Source: DATLEX01 sp035525045
GTDB taxonomy: Bacteria > Acidobacteriota > Thermoanaerobaculia > Gp7-AA8
Assembly: GCA_035525045.1 (NCBI GenBank)
Contig: DATLEX010000175.1
Coordinates: 1-63,004 of the forward strand
Direction: 5' to 3'
DNA length: 63,004 nucleotides
Under the pieces are notes generated by a model. It was given only the letters and a program-made list of their open reading frames with translations. It was not told the origin of the DNA and did no database searches. Every line of letters starts with the position of its first letter. The first letter of the stretch is position 1. Of the stretch, positions 8,282 through 17,061 are shown one piece after another. The position numbers were made by a program, and so were the translations under genes.

Positions 8282-10708
8282 TCAGATGATGTTGATCGGA
8301 TCGACATCCACCGCCACATCCACCCCCCGCCACTTCCGCCCCACCACCACCCTCTCCACCGCCCGCCGCAGCGGGGCACGCTGGGGGGAGCGCAGCAGGA
8401 TCTGGTAGCGCCAGACCCCCTTGATGCGGGCCATCGGCGCGGGGGCGGGGCCCTGGATGCGCGTGCCGGCCAGCGGCCGAACGGCCTCTTCGAGCATCCG
8501 CCCGCAGTCGGCGGCGGCACGCTCGACGAGCTCCGCCTTCTCGCCGCGGAAGAGCAGCGCGACCATCGAGGTGACCGGCGGATAGTGAAAGGTCCGGCGG
8601 AACTCGATCTCCGCTTGGTAGAACGCCTCGTAGTCGTGCCGGAGCGCGTGCTGGATCGCGTAATGCCCCGGGAACGCGGTCTGGAGCATCACCCGCCCCC
8701 GCCGCTCCCCCCTCCCCGCCCGCCCCGCCACCTGCGTGAGGAGATAGAAGGTCTTCTCGGCCGAGCGGAAATCGGGATAGCCGAGGATCGAGTCGGCGTT
8801 GAGCACGGCCGTCAGCGTCACGTTCGGGAAGTGGTGGCCCTTGCTCAGCATCTGCGTGCCGATGAGGGCCTGCGTCTTCCCGCTGCGGAAGCGGTCGAGG
8901 ATCCGCACCAGCTCTCCCTTCTTCCGGGTCGAGTCGCGGTCGAGGACTTCCGCCGCGACACCGGGGAAATCGCGCCCGAATCGTTCGGCAACCTTCTCGG
9001 TCCCGAAGCCGATCGGCTGCAGGACGTCGCCGGCGCAGATGGGGCAATCCAGCGGGATGGGCCGCCGCAGGCCGCAGTAGTGACAGATGAGGAGCCCCGC
9101 CCGCCGGTGCACGGTGAGCGTCACGCTGCAGTCGCGGCAACGGAAGTCGTGCCCGCACTCGCGGCAGAGGAGATACGGCGCGTAGCCGCGGCGGTTGATG
9201 AGGATGATGGCCTGCTCGCCGGCGGCGAAGATCGTGCGCAGCGTTTCCTTCAGCGGGGCGCTGAGGATCACGAAGCCGCGGTCCTCTTTCTCCGCGCGCT
9301 CTTTCCGGAGGTCGATGACCTCGACGTCGGGCAGCGGGCGGGCCTCGACGCGCTCGCTCATCCGCAGGAGGGTGTACTTGCCACGGGCGGCGTTCTGGCG
9401 GCTCTCCAGCGACGGCGTGGCCGAGCCGAGGACGATGGGCACCCTGGCGAACTGCGCGCGGACGAGCGCCAGGTCGCGGGCGTTGTATCGCGGCGTCTCC
9501 TCCTGCTTGTAGGCGCCGTCACCCTCCTCGTCGACCACGATGATGCCGAGGCGCTGGAAGGGGGTGAAGAGGGCCGAGCGGGGCCCGATGGCGACGTCGA
9601 CCTCGCCGCGGCGGCAGCGCCACCACTGGTCGTAGCGCTCGCTCGCCGAGAGGTTGCTGTGCAGGATGGCGATGCGGTCGCCGAAGCGCTCCCGCAGCCG
9701 CGCCGCGAACACCGGCGTCAGCGCGATCTCCGGGACGAGCAAGAGGGCCTGCTCTCCCCTCTTGACCACTTCGCGCATCACCTCGACGTACACCTCGGTC
9801 TTGCCGCTGCCGGTCACCCCCTGGAGCAGGAAGGCCGCGAACGTTCCGAGAGTGGCGCGGACGGCGTCGATGGCGGCCTGCTGCTGCGGGGCGTACGTCA
9901 GCTCGGGCGCCACTGCCTCGCCGAGGCCTGCCAGGAAGGCGTCGAGCGTATGCCGCCTCGGCCGGCGCTCGATCCGCACCACCCCCTTCTTCACCAGCGC
10001 GGCCAGCACGGCGGAGCTGACGCCGGCGTGCTCCAGCGCGCGGACGGAGCCCTCGCCGCCGCGCCCCTGCAGCAGCGCCACGGCCGCTTCCTGCTTGTCG
10101 GTCAACCCACCTGGCGACGACTCCAGGACGACGAAGCGGTCGTAGCGGACCCCCTTCGCATCCTGCAGCCGGTCGCGGACGGCGATAACGCCGGCATCGC
10201 GCAGCCGCTCGATGGCGCTGCGGGAGACCTTCATCTCGTCGAAGAGCGTCGCGAGGGGCATCGGCCGCCTGTGCAGCTCGCGGACGAGATCGAGATCGCT
10301 CTCTAGGATCAGCCGTGATTCGAGCGCCGCCCCGATCAGCTCGTCGTCGCCGGTCAGCATCGCCTCCCGCCGCCCCCGCGCCCCCATGTTGGCCGGCAGC
10401 GCTACGCGGAGCATCTCCCCCAGCGGCGCGAGGTAGTACTCGGCCGCCCACCGGCAGAGCTGGATGATCTCCGGGATCAGCGGCGGCTCGTCCTCGTCGA
10501 GCAGAGCGCGGATCGGCTTCATCTTCGCCACCTTCGGCGCCCCGTCACGAAACCCGACCACGAACCCGGTGGTCAGCCTCGTCCCGATCTGCACCTCCAC
10601 GCGCGACCCCATCCGCACGGAGTCCCGCAGCTCCGCCGGGATCGCGTAGGTGAACGTCGAGTGGACGGCAACCGGGACCGCGACTTCGGCGTACTCGGCA
10701 AGACCCAT
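8282..10708 (-). CDS. priA: Primosomal protein N' (replication restart helicase PriA)
   Basis: The start at 10708 (MGLAEYAEVAVPVAV) matches the usual PriA N-terminus and gives 808 residues; longer reading upstream would translate an AT-rich repeat. Present are the N-terminal 3'-end-binding domain, Walker A GVTGSGKTEVY, motif II VVDEEGDGAYKQ, the eight-cysteine zinc-binding insert (CRECGHDFRCRDC ... CHYCG ... CPIC) and helicase motifs SKGHHFPN and QVAGRAGRG. PriA reloads DnaB at stalled forks. Motif II has Gly where E. coli PriA has His (DEEH). The family-4 UDG gene lies upstream across a repeat. Confidence 0.96.
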   Translation of the reverse strand: MGLAEYAEVAVPVAVHSTFTYAIPAELRDSVRMGSRVEVQIGTRLTTGFVVGFRDGAPKVAKMKPIRALLDEDEPPLIPEIIQLCRWAAEYYLAPLGEMLRVALPANMGARGRREAMLTGDDELIGAALESRLILESDLDLVRELHRRPMPLATLFDEMKVSRSAIERLRDAGVIAVRDRLQDAKGVRYDRFVVLESSPGGLTDKQEAAVALLQGRGGEGSVRALEHAGVSSAVLAALVKKGVVRIERRPRRHTLDAFLAGLGEAVAPELTYAPQQQAAIDAVRATLGTFAAFLLQGVTGSGKTEVYVEVMREVVKRGEQALLLVPEIALTPVFAARLRERFGDRIAILHSNLSASERYDQWWRCRRGEVDVAIGPRSALFTPFQRLGIIVVDEEGDGAYKQEETPRYNARDLALVRAQFARVPIVLGSATPSLESRQNAARGKYTLLRMSERVEARPLPDVEVIDLRKERAEKEDRGFVILSAPLKETLRTIFAAGEQAIILINRRGYAPYLLCRECGHDFRCRDCSVTLTVHRRAGLLICHYCGLRRPIPLDCPICAGDVLQPIGFGTEKVAERFGRDFPGVAAEVLDRDSTRKKGELVRILDRFRSGKTQALIGTQMLSKGHHFPNVTLTAVLNADSILGYPDFRSAEKTFYLLTQVAGRAGRGERRGRVMLQTAFPGHYAIQHALRHDYEAFYQAEIEFRRTFHYPPVTSMVALLFRGEKAELVERAAADCGRMLEEAVRPLAGTRIQGPAPAPMARIKGVWRYQILLRSPQRAPLRRAVERVVVGRKWRGVDVAVDVDPINII

Positions 10709-10818
10709 TTCGATTTTGGATTTTAGAGTTTGGATTTTGGATTGGGGCGCGAATCCACCTTGGGTAGACCTGCTCGCTCCAAAATCCAAAACCCAAAATT
10801 ACCCAAAATCCAAAATCA
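10709..10818. repeat. Facing heptad arrays of ATTTTGG/CCAAAAT between priA and the UDG gene
   Basis: The left arm repeats ATTTTGG-like heptads (ATTTTGG, ATTTTAG, AGTTTGG, ATTTTGG). The right arm repeats the complement (CCAAAAT, CCAAAAC, CCAAAAT, then TAC and two more CCAAAAT). A GC-rich unique centre of about 40 bases separates them. The element fills the gap exactly: it begins beside the priA start codon and its right end contains the TGA stop of the UDG gene. Its AT content contrasts sharply with the surroundings. Confidence 0.85.
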
Positions 10819-11454
10819 CGGCGTCTTCCCCAGCTCCCCCATCACCTTCTTCATGTCGTTCCAGACGTCTTTTTTAGCCGAGGGGGTGCGGAGAAGATAC
10901 GCGGGGTGGTAGGTGGGCATCACCTTGATCCCCTCGTACTCGAGCCACTGGCCGCGCACCGAGGAGATCGGGTAGGCCTTGCCGGTGAGGCTCTGCAGGC
11001 CGAACTTGCCGAGGGTGACGATCACTTTCGGGCCGATCAACTCGACCTGCTTCTGGATGTAGGGGCGGCAGGCATCGAGCTCGTCGGGCTCCGGGTTGCG
11101 GTTCTCCGGCGGGCGGCATTTGATCACGTTGGCGATGTAGACGTCCGCGCGCGTGAGCTTCATGGCCTTGATGATGTCGGTGAGGAGCTGCCCGGCCCGG
11201 CCGACGAACGGCTCCCCCTTCAGGTCCTCGTCGCGCCCCGGCGCCTCGCCGATGAACATCAGGTCGGCATCCGGGTTCCCTACTCCGAAAACGACCTGCG
11301 TCCGTGTGCCGGAGAGCCGGCAGCGCGTGCAGGCCGCCGCCTCCGCAGCCAGCTCGGCGAGCTCACTCCCCAGTGACCCCTGAGCCCCAAGATCGAGGTG
11401 CGTGAACCCGAGGTCGCGGAGCAACGTCAGTTCGCGGCGGAGCGCCTCATCCAT
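10816..11454 (-). CDS. Family 4 uracil-DNA glycosylase (iron-sulfur type)
   Basis: A 212-residue glycosylase that removes uracil from DNA. Four cysteines placed as in the 4Fe-4S family-4 UDGs are visible at 42 and 45 (ACTRCRLSGT), 113 (NVIKCRPPENR) and 129 (ELDACRPYI). Active-site motif 1 is IGEAPGRDED (68-77), the uracil-binding region FVGRAGQLL follows, and TYHPAYLLR is near the C-terminus. The N-terminal 40 residues are an Ala/Glu/Leu-rich helical extension common in this family. Its start overlaps the coaBC stop by eight bases, indicating translational coupling. Confidence 0.94.
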   Translation of the reverse strand: MDEALRRELTLLRDLGFTHLDLGAQGSLGSELAELAAEAAACTRCRLSGTRTQVVFGVGNPDADLMFIGEAPGRDEDLKGEPFVGRAGQLLTDIIKAMKLTRADVYIANVIKCRPPENRNPEPDELDACRPYIQKQVELIGPKVIVTLGKFGLQSLTGKAYPISSVRGQWLEYEGIKVMPTYHPAYLLRTPSAKKDVWNDMKKVMGELGKTP

Positions 11455-12634
11455 GGAGCCGTTGTACCACGGCGTCGAGGATGCGGTTGGCGATGACGAG
11501 CTTGGGGGCCTTCTCCAGGCGGAGCGAGTCGCCGTTTTTTCCGATGATCAGCACTTCGTTCTGTTCGGAGTCGAAACCGATCGAGGCGTCGCCCACGTCG
11601 TTGGCCACGATCAGGTCGGCGCGCTTCTTCTCCAGCTTCAGCCGGGCGTTCTCCTCGACCGAGTCGGTCTCGGCGGCGAAGGCGACGATGAAGGGGCGGG
11701 GGCTCAGCGAGTCGAGTGAGGCCAGGATGTCCGGGTTCCTGCGGAGAGAGAGGTTCAGAACCTCCTCGCCCGGCTTCTTCTTGATCTTGGCGCCGGCGGG
11801 CTCGGATGGGGTGAAGTCCGCCACGGCGGCGGCCTTGATCACGATGTGGTGCGAGGCGGCCGCGCCCGTCACGGCGTCGAACATCTCCTGCGCGGTGGTG
11901 ATCCGGACCAGGTCGACGCCGGCAGGCGAGGGCAGCGAGGTCGGCCCGGAGACGAGCGTGACCGCCGCGCCGCGCCGCCGCGCCGCCTCGGCGAGGGCAT
12001 AGCCCATCTTTCCCGACGAGCGGTTGGAGAGGTAGCGCACGGGGTCGATCGGCTCACGCGTCGGCCCCGCGGTGACCAGAACGCGTTTCCCTTCGAGGTC
12101 GCGCGTCGCGAAGTGCGCGCGGACCCGCTCCACGATCACCGGAATCTCCGCCAGGCGTCCCGGCCCCTCTTCCCCCTCGGCGAGGTACCCGCTCTCCGGG
12201 TCGATGATCTCCACGCCGCGGGCGCGCAGGGTCTCCAGGTTCCCGACGACGGTGGGATGCTGCAGCATCGACCAGTTCATGGCCGGCGCGACCATGAGCC
12301 CGGAGCGGTGCGCGAGGGCGTAGGTCGTGAGCGCGTCGTCGGCGATCCCGACGGCGAGCTTGGCGAGCACGTTCGCCGTCGCGGGCGCGATGAGCAGGAG
12401 CTCGGCCCGGCGGGCCAGCTCGATGTGGTCGACGCCTCCCGTGCCGGGATCGCCCCACTGGTCGAGGATCACGCCGTGATGCGAGACCGCGGCGAGAGAG
12501 AGTGGAGAGACGAAGCGCGCCGCGTTCGGGGTGAGGACCACCTGGACGTCCGCGCCGATGTCCTGGAGCCGCCGGACCAGCTCCGGCGCCTTGTACGCGG
12601 CGATCCCGCCCGACACCCCCAGAACGATCTTCAT
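11447..12634 (-). CDS. coaBC: Bifunctional phosphopantothenoylcysteine decarboxylase / phosphopantothenate-cysteine ligase
   Basis: A 395-residue two-domain coenzyme A enzyme. The N-terminal CoaC flavoprotein (MKIVLGVSGGIAAYKAPELV) carries the PAMNWSMLQHP motif around residues 106-116. The CoaB ligase begins near residue 187 (KRVLVTAGPTREPIDPVRYL) with SNRSSGKMGYALAEAA and the KKKPGEE region. The ATG at 12634 is chosen; another ATG two codons upstream (12640) lies in the arm of a palindromic repeat. It is downstream of gmk and rpoZ, the common gmk-rpoZ-coaBC-priA order. Confidence 0.96.
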   Translation of the reverse strand: MKIVLGVSGGIAAYKAPELVRRLQDIGADVQVVLTPNAARFVSPLSLAAVSHHGVILDQWGDPGTGGVDHIELARRAELLLIAPATANVLAKLAVGIADDALTTYALAHRSGLMVAPAMNWSMLQHPTVVGNLETLRARGVEIIDPESGYLAEGEEGPGRLAEIPVIVERVRAHFATRDLEGKRVLVTAGPTREPIDPVRYLSNRSSGKMGYALAEAARRRGAAVTLVSGPTSLPSPAGVDLVRITTAQEMFDAVTGAAASHHIVIKAAAVADFTPSEPAGAKIKKKPGEEVLNLSLRRNPDILASLDSLSPRPFIVAFAAETDSVEENARLKLEKKRADLIVANDVGDASIGFDSEQNEVLIIGKNGDSLRLEKAPKLVIANRILDAVVQRLHG

Positions 12635-12728
12635 TGTCATTCCGAGCGTAGCCAGGAATCTGGAGGGGAGGGGGCGCGCTGCGTGTCCTCACCCGCCCGG
12701 ATCCCTCGCTCACGCTCGGGATGACATT
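12633..12728. repeat. Palindromic repeat of the GTCATTCCGAG family between coaBC and rpoZ
   Basis: The left end (ATTGTCATTCCGAGCG) and the right end (CGCTCGGGATGACATTA) are inverted copies, with inner AGGAATC and GGATCCCT also facing each other. The 96 bases fill the gap completely. The left end overlaps the first possible coaBC start codon and the right end overlaps the rpoZ TAA stop. Confidence 0.8.
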
Positions 12729-12933
12729 ACTCCAGCGCGGTCGGCTCCTCGACGGGCGCGGAGAGGTGCCACTTGACCAGGTCCTGCGCCACCTCTTCCA
12801 TCGCCACGCGCGTGGTCTTGGCGTGGCGGCTCTTCACACGCGGCTGCGCTCCCTGAATGAGCTGCTCGGCTCGCTTGGCGACGAGCAGCACGTATCGAAA
12901 TTTACTGTCAATGCCCTCGGGCAAACCTTCCAT
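12727..12933 (-). CDS. rpoZ: RNA polymerase omega subunit
   Basis: A 68-residue protein with the omega core FRYVLLVAKRAEQLIQGAQP (about residues 12-31) and VAMEEVAQDLV. It assists assembly and stability of the beta' subunit. The ATG at 12933 has a perfect AGGAGG six bases upstream and lies 25 bases inside the end of gmk. The length is at the short end for omega. The gmk-rpoZ overlap is typical and supports the call. Confidence 0.92.
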   Translation of the reverse strand: MEGLPEGIDSKFRYVLLVAKRAEQLIQGAQPRVKSRHAKTTRVAMEEVAQDLVKWHLSAPVEEPTALE

Positions 12934-13591
12934 CCCGTTCCTCCTTGAACCGCTCCGCCATCCGGTGGATGGCTTCCAGCGCGGTCTTGGTCTTCAGCTT
13001 TCTGGCGATGATGGCCGCCTTCAGGCACTCGGTGGCCTCGGGGAGGTCATCATTGATGATGATGTACTGGTAGAACTCTTTTCCGGCGTCGATCTCGTCG
13101 AGCGCCTTCCGCAGCCGCAGGTCGATCTCCCCGTCGGTGTTCAGGCCGCGATCGCGCAGCCGCCGCTCGAGCGCTTCGATGCTCGGCGGAAAGATGAATA
13201 CGTTCAAGGAACGCGACCGGAGCTCGGGGTCCTCGGCGATCTGCCGCGCCCCCTGGTAGTCGATGTCGAGGATCACGTCCTCGCCGCGGTCGAGCTTCGT
13301 CACCACCTCGGCCTTGGAAGTGCCGTACCGGTGGGCATGAACGTGGGCATGCTCGAGAAATTCCCCCTTGCGGGCCATCTCCTCGAACCGCTCCGGCGAG
13401 ACGAAGTAGTAGTTTTTCCCTTCCTCTTCGCCGGTCCGCGGCCGGCGGGTGGTGTGGGAGACCGAGAAATAGAGCCTGATCCCGAGCGGCTCGAGCTGCC
13501 CGCGGGCGCCGTTGATGAGGGTGGTCTTCCCCGCCCCGGAGGGACCGGAGACGATGAACAAGGTCCCATCCGGGTGGAAGTTACTCGACAT
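12908..13591 (-). CDS. gmk: Guanylate kinase
   Basis: A 227-residue kinase that phosphorylates GMP to GDP. It has the P-loop SGPSGAGKTTL (about residues 15-25), the GMP-binding stretch YFSVSHTTRRPRTGEEEGKN (about 42-61), and the EFLEHAHVHAHRYGT and VILDIDYQGARQI motifs. The start overlaps the end of the YicC gene by 11 bases, and rpoZ begins before its stop. This is the standard yicC-gmk-rpoZ cluster. Confidence 0.97.
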   Translation of the reverse strand: MSSNFHPDGTLFIVSGPSGAGKTTLINGARGQLEPLGIRLYFSVSHTTRRPRTGEEEGKNYYFVSPERFEEMARKGEFLEHAHVHAHRYGTSKAEVVTKLDRGEDVILDIDYQGARQIAEDPELRSRSLNVFIFPPSIEALERRLRDRGLNTDGEIDLRLRKALDEIDAGKEFYQYIIINDDLPEATECLKAAIIARKLKTKTALEAIHRMAERFKEERDGRFARGH

Positions 13592-14471
13592 TCTGTACCT
13601 GTTCGCGGATCCGCTCGACCTCGGTCTTCAATTCTACAACCAGGCTCCGGATGGCCGTGGCCCGCGACTTCGAGCCCATGGTGTTGATCTCGCGCAGCAT
13701 CTCCTGGGAGAGGAAATCGAGCTTTTTGCCGGCCGCCTCGCGGCCGTCGATGGAACGCTCCATCTGCTCGATGTGGTGCGTCATCCGCGTCAGCTCCTCG
13801 GCGATGTCGCCCTTCTCGACCATGATCACCACCTCCTGGGCGACCCGGTCGGCCGCCACGTCCACCCCCGCCGCAGCGGCGATCTCCTGTACCCGCTGCT
13901 GGAAGGAGGCCAGCAGCTCGCTCCGAACCTCCTCGCGGTGCGCGGCCAGACGCTCCTGCAGCGAACGGATTCCTGCCAGCCGCGCCACGACGTCGTTGCG
14001 CAGCGACTCCCCTTCCCGCTCGCGCATGCCCACCATCTGGGCGAAGGCTTCACGGGTCAGCGCCGAGAGCGCCTCCCGCTCCTCGTCCTGGACCTCATTC
14101 TCAATGGCCTCTACCTGCAGTAGATCGGGGACGCGCAATAGGTCGCTCCCGGAGAACGTGTGCCCGAGGCCCAGCTCCTCGGCCAGGCTCTTGAGCTGCG
14201 GGATGACCGCATTGGCGATCTGCTGATTCACGCGGACACTGTAGTCGGGCTGTTGCGTGCGCTGCACGCGCACCGACACGTCGACCTTGCCGCGGCTGAA
14301 GGTCTCCGCGGCGATGGCCCGAAGCGCCGGCTCGAGCTCCCACAGATACTCCGGGAGGCGGATCGAGACCTCGAGGAAGCGGTGATTCACGCTCTTCGCC
14401 GTCACCGCGACGAAGTAGCGCGAGGAGAGCGCGCCGGAGGCGCGGCCGAAGCCGGTCATGGATTGGATCAT
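13581..14471 (-). CDS. YicC/YloC-family endoribonuclease
   Basis: The 296-residue product starts with the family signature MIQSMTGFGRA and ends with the conserved KLDFLSQEMLREINTMGSKS region followed by VELKTEVERIREQVQNVE. E. coli YicC is an endoribonuclease implicated in small-RNA turnover; that activity is assumed here by homology only. It precedes gmk with an 11-base overlap. Upstream is a heptad repeat separating it from the acyltransferase gene. Confidence 0.93.
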   Translation of the reverse strand: MIQSMTGFGRASGALSSRYFVAVTAKSVNHRFLEVSIRLPEYLWELEPALRAIAAETFSRGKVDVSVRVQRTQQPDYSVRVNQQIANAVIPQLKSLAEELGLGHTFSGSDLLRVPDLLQVEAIENEVQDEEREALSALTREAFAQMVGMREREGESLRNDVVARLAGIRSLQERLAAHREEVRSELLASFQQRVQEIAAAAGVDVAADRVAQEVVIMVEKGDIAEELTRMTHHIEQMERSIDGREAAGKKLDFLSQEMLREINTMGSKSRATAIRSLVVELKTEVERIREQVQNVE

Positions 14472-14480
14472 GATTGGCGT

Positions 14481-14539
14481 CGTGAACCGTGAACCGTAAA
14501 CCGTAAGCTGCCGTTCGGTTGACGGTTAACGGTTAACGG
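14481..14539. repeat. Facing heptad arrays of GTGAACC / GGTTAAC
   Basis: The left arm reads GTGAACC, GTGAACC, GTAAACC, GTAA. The right arm reads GGTTGAC, GGTTAAC, GGTTAAC, GG, the approximate complement, separated by GCTGCCGTTC. It fills the gap between the YicC and acyltransferase genes. The right arm encodes the last codons of the latter (V-N-R-stop). Confidence 0.88.
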
Positions 14540-15166
14540 CTCCCTCCTTCCAAAGTCCTTCAAAATCGCTCTCGGCAAGTTCGGCAAGTGCATTCAACGC
14601 CCCCTCCACGCGCCCGCGCCATTCCTTGAGGTCGCCGTTGCGCGGGACCTCGATGGGGTCGCCGTAGAGGTAGATGACGCGCGTGAAGGGGTATGGGGCG
14701 ATCATACGGTCCCAGGTGCGCAACAACTTTTTTTTTTGGCGGCGAAGGCCACCGGGAGGATCGGGAGGCCGGTGGCCTGCGCGGCGAGGATCACGCCGTC
14801 CTTGGCGATGCGCGGCGGGCCCTTCGGGCCGTCGGGGGTGATGGCGATGTTCTGGCCGGCGCGGGCCTGGCGCAGGAGGTCGCGCAGGCCTGCGATGGAG
14901 CCGCGGGTCGACGAGCCGCGCGCGCCCTCCACGCCGTAGTGGGCGAAGACGCGGGCCATGATCTCGCCGTCGCGCGACTGCGACACCAGCGCGGAGATCG
15001 GCTTCCGGTAGCGGGCGTGGAGCATCAGCAGCAGATGCGAGTGCCAGAAGGCGAGGACGTACTGCGGCGTGGAGTCGATCTTCTCCACGCGCACGTGCCG
15101 GACGCGGAGCGAGGCGTAGAGGGCCCGCAGGACCCACGAGCCGAGGAGTGGAAGCAGCCGTCTCAC
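14526..15166 (-). CDS. DUF374 lysophospholipid acyltransferase family protein, frameshifted at an A10 run
   Basis: The first frame starts with GTG at 15166 (overlapping the msbA stop as GTGA) and encodes the DUF374 core: VLAFWHSHLLLML, SQSRDGEIMARVFAHYGVEGARGSS and the catalytic-region ITPDGPKGPPRIAKDGVI. It stops at 14702, shortly after a run of ten A (mRNA sense) at 14728-14737. The -1 frame carries the expected end (LLRTWDRMIAPYPFTRVIYL...YGDPIEV) to 14526. One added A, or a -1 ribosomal shift on the A run, would give a normal 213-residue protein. Sequencing error, decay and programmed slippage are all possible. The msbA/lpxB context suggests lipid A or phospholipid acylation. Confidence 0.8.
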
Positions 15167-17061
15167 GCCACCACCCCGGTGGGCCGCTCTTCCTCGGCGA
15201 ATTGCAGGTCGTACAGCCGCCGGTAGACGCCCCGGCGGGCCAGCAGCTCCTCGTGCCGCCCCACTTCGGCGATCCTCCCCTTCTCCAGCACCACGATCCT
15301 GTGCGCGCTGCGGATCGTGGAGAGGCGGTGGGCGATGACCAGCGTGGTGCGGCCGCGCATGAGGTTGTTCAGGGCGCGCTGCACGAGGCGCTCCGATTCG
15401 GTGTCGAGCGCGGAAGTGGCCTCGTCGAGAATGAGGATGGGCGGGTCCTTGAAGAGAGCCCGGGCGATGGCCAGCCGCTGGCGCTGCCCGCCGGAGAGCA
15501 GTACGCCGCTCTCGCCGATCATGGTGTCGTACCGCTCGGGGAGAGCGGAGACGAAGTCATGGGCGTGGGCGGCCTTCGCCGCGGCGATCACCTTCGCCTC
15601 CTCGGCGTCCGTGCGGCCGTAGGCGATGTTGTTCCGGATGTTGTCGTTGAACAGCACCACTTCCTGCGTCACGAAGCCCATCAGGCCGCGCAGCGAGCGC
15701 AGCGTGACATCGCGCACGTCATGTCCGCCGACGGTGATCCGGCCGGATGTGACGTCGTAGAAACGCGGCAGGAGGTTCACCAGCGTCGACTTTCCGGCGC
15801 CGCTGCCGCCGACGACGGCGACGATCTCGCCGGGAGCGATGCCGAGATCGATGTTCTGCAGAACGAGCTCCCGCGACGCGTAGGCGAAGCTCACGTTCTC
15901 GTACCGAATCCCCTCCCCTACCGACTTCAAGTCCACCGCATCCGGCTTCTCCTTCACGTCGTTCTCGACGTCCAGCATCCGAAAGACGCGCTCGGCCGCG
16001 GAGATGGCGGTGTTGAGCGACAGGTTCACCTTATTGAGCTTCTTGATCGGCGCGTACATCATTGCCAGGGCGCCGAGGAAGCTGGCGAACTCGCCCAGCG
16101 TCAGCGTGCCGGCGGCGATCCGCCGGTGCGCGTAGAGGAAGAGGAGGAGCATGCAGAGCCCGGCCAGCAACTCCAGCACCGGGGAGGTGAGGGCCTGGAT
16201 GCGCTGCGCCCTCAGGTTGGCCTTCAGGTGGCGCCTGGTGGCCTCGTGGAATCGGCGCAGCTCGAAGCGCTCCATGATGAAGGCCTTCACGATGCGCACG
16301 CCGCGGATGGTCTCCTCAAGCAGCGTGGCGATGTCGGCCATGCGCTCCTGCGACCGGTGCGTCGTTCCCCGAAGCCGCCGGCCGAAGTGGACCACCGGCA
16401 GGACGATCACCGGCGCCACGATCAGGCTGAGGATGGCCAGCTCCATGTTCATGATGAAGACGAAGGCCAGCAGCGCGAAGAGGGTCAGCGATTCCTGGAA
16501 GAGGTCCCCCATGCGCGTGGACACCGCGGCCTGGATGGCATCGGCGTCGGAGACGACGCGGCTGACCATCTCTCCGGTGGAGCGCTCGGAGAAGAAGCCG
16601 TGACTCTGATTCATGATCCGCTCGTACAGCTCGTTGCGCAGGTCGCGGACCGTGGAGAGTCCCACTTTCTGGAACGCATATTCCGCGAAGAAGGAGGCGA
16701 AGGCGCGGATGACGAAGACCAGCAGCAGCGCCGTCAGGACGCGCTTCCACTTCTCGGCCGGGTCCTGGTTCCACCATGCCTGAAAGCCGGCGGTGGCGCG
16801 ATCGAAGGCGTTGATCACCACGCCGCGCTCCCCTGTCGGCCGGTCGCGCTTGAGGATGAGCGTGCGCAGCCGGTCCTCCGTGCTGTCCCGCTGCTCGACC
16901 CGCTCGATCCGGGGCGGGGTGAGCACCTCGTCGAAGAGCGGCCGGATCAGCGCCATCAGCGCCGTCTGCGTGGCGGCGAAGAGGATCATCGAGCCGAACG
17001 CCAGCACCGCCCACGCCTTGTAGCGGCCGATATACCGGTAGAGGCGCCTCAGAACGTTCAT
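15163..17061 (-). CDS. msbA: MsbA-type lipid A flippase, ABC transporter with fused permease and ATPase
   Basis: The start at 17061 (MNVLRRLYRYIGRYKAWAVL) overlaps the lpxB stop as ATGA and gives 632 residues. The N-terminal half has six predicted membrane segments, the first at about residues 17-37. The second loop contains FFSERSTGEMVSRVVSDADA, typical of MsbA exporters. The C-terminal ATPase has Walker A GGSGAGKSTLVNLL, signature LLSGGQRQRLAIARAL, Walker B ILILDEATSALD and switch AHRLSTI. An unusual 45-residue charged insertion (residues about 45-90) follows the first membrane helix. With lpxB and an acyltransferase next door, lipid A flipping is the likely role. Confidence 0.92.
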   Translation of the reverse strand: MNVLRRLYRYIGRYKAWAVLAFGSMILFAATQTALMALIRPLFDEVLTPPRIERVEQRDSTEDRLRTLILKRDRPTGERGVVINAFDRATAGFQAWWNQDPAEKWKRVLTALLLVFVIRAFASFFAEYAFQKVGLSTVRDLRNELYERIMNQSHGFFSERSTGEMVSRVVSDADAIQAAVSTRMGDLFQESLTLFALLAFVFIMNMELAILSLIVAPVIVLPVVHFGRRLRGTTHRSQERMADIATLLEETIRGVRIVKAFIMERFELRRFHEATRRHLKANLRAQRIQALTSPVLELLAGLCMLLLFLYAHRRIAAGTLTLGEFASFLGALAMMYAPIKKLNKVNLSLNTAISAAERVFRMLDVENDVKEKPDAVDLKSVGEGIRYENVSFAYASRELVLQNIDLGIAPGEIVAVVGGSGAGKSTLVNLLPRFYDVTSGRITVGGHDVRDVTLRSLRGLMGFVTQEVVLFNDNIRNNIAYGRTDAEEAKVIAAAKAAHAHDFVSALPERYDTMIGESGVLLSGGQRQRLAIARALFKDPPILILDEATSALDTESERLVQRALNNLMRGRTTLVIAHRLSTIRSAHRIVVLEKGRIAEVGRHEELLARRGVYRRLYDLQFAEEERPTGVVA

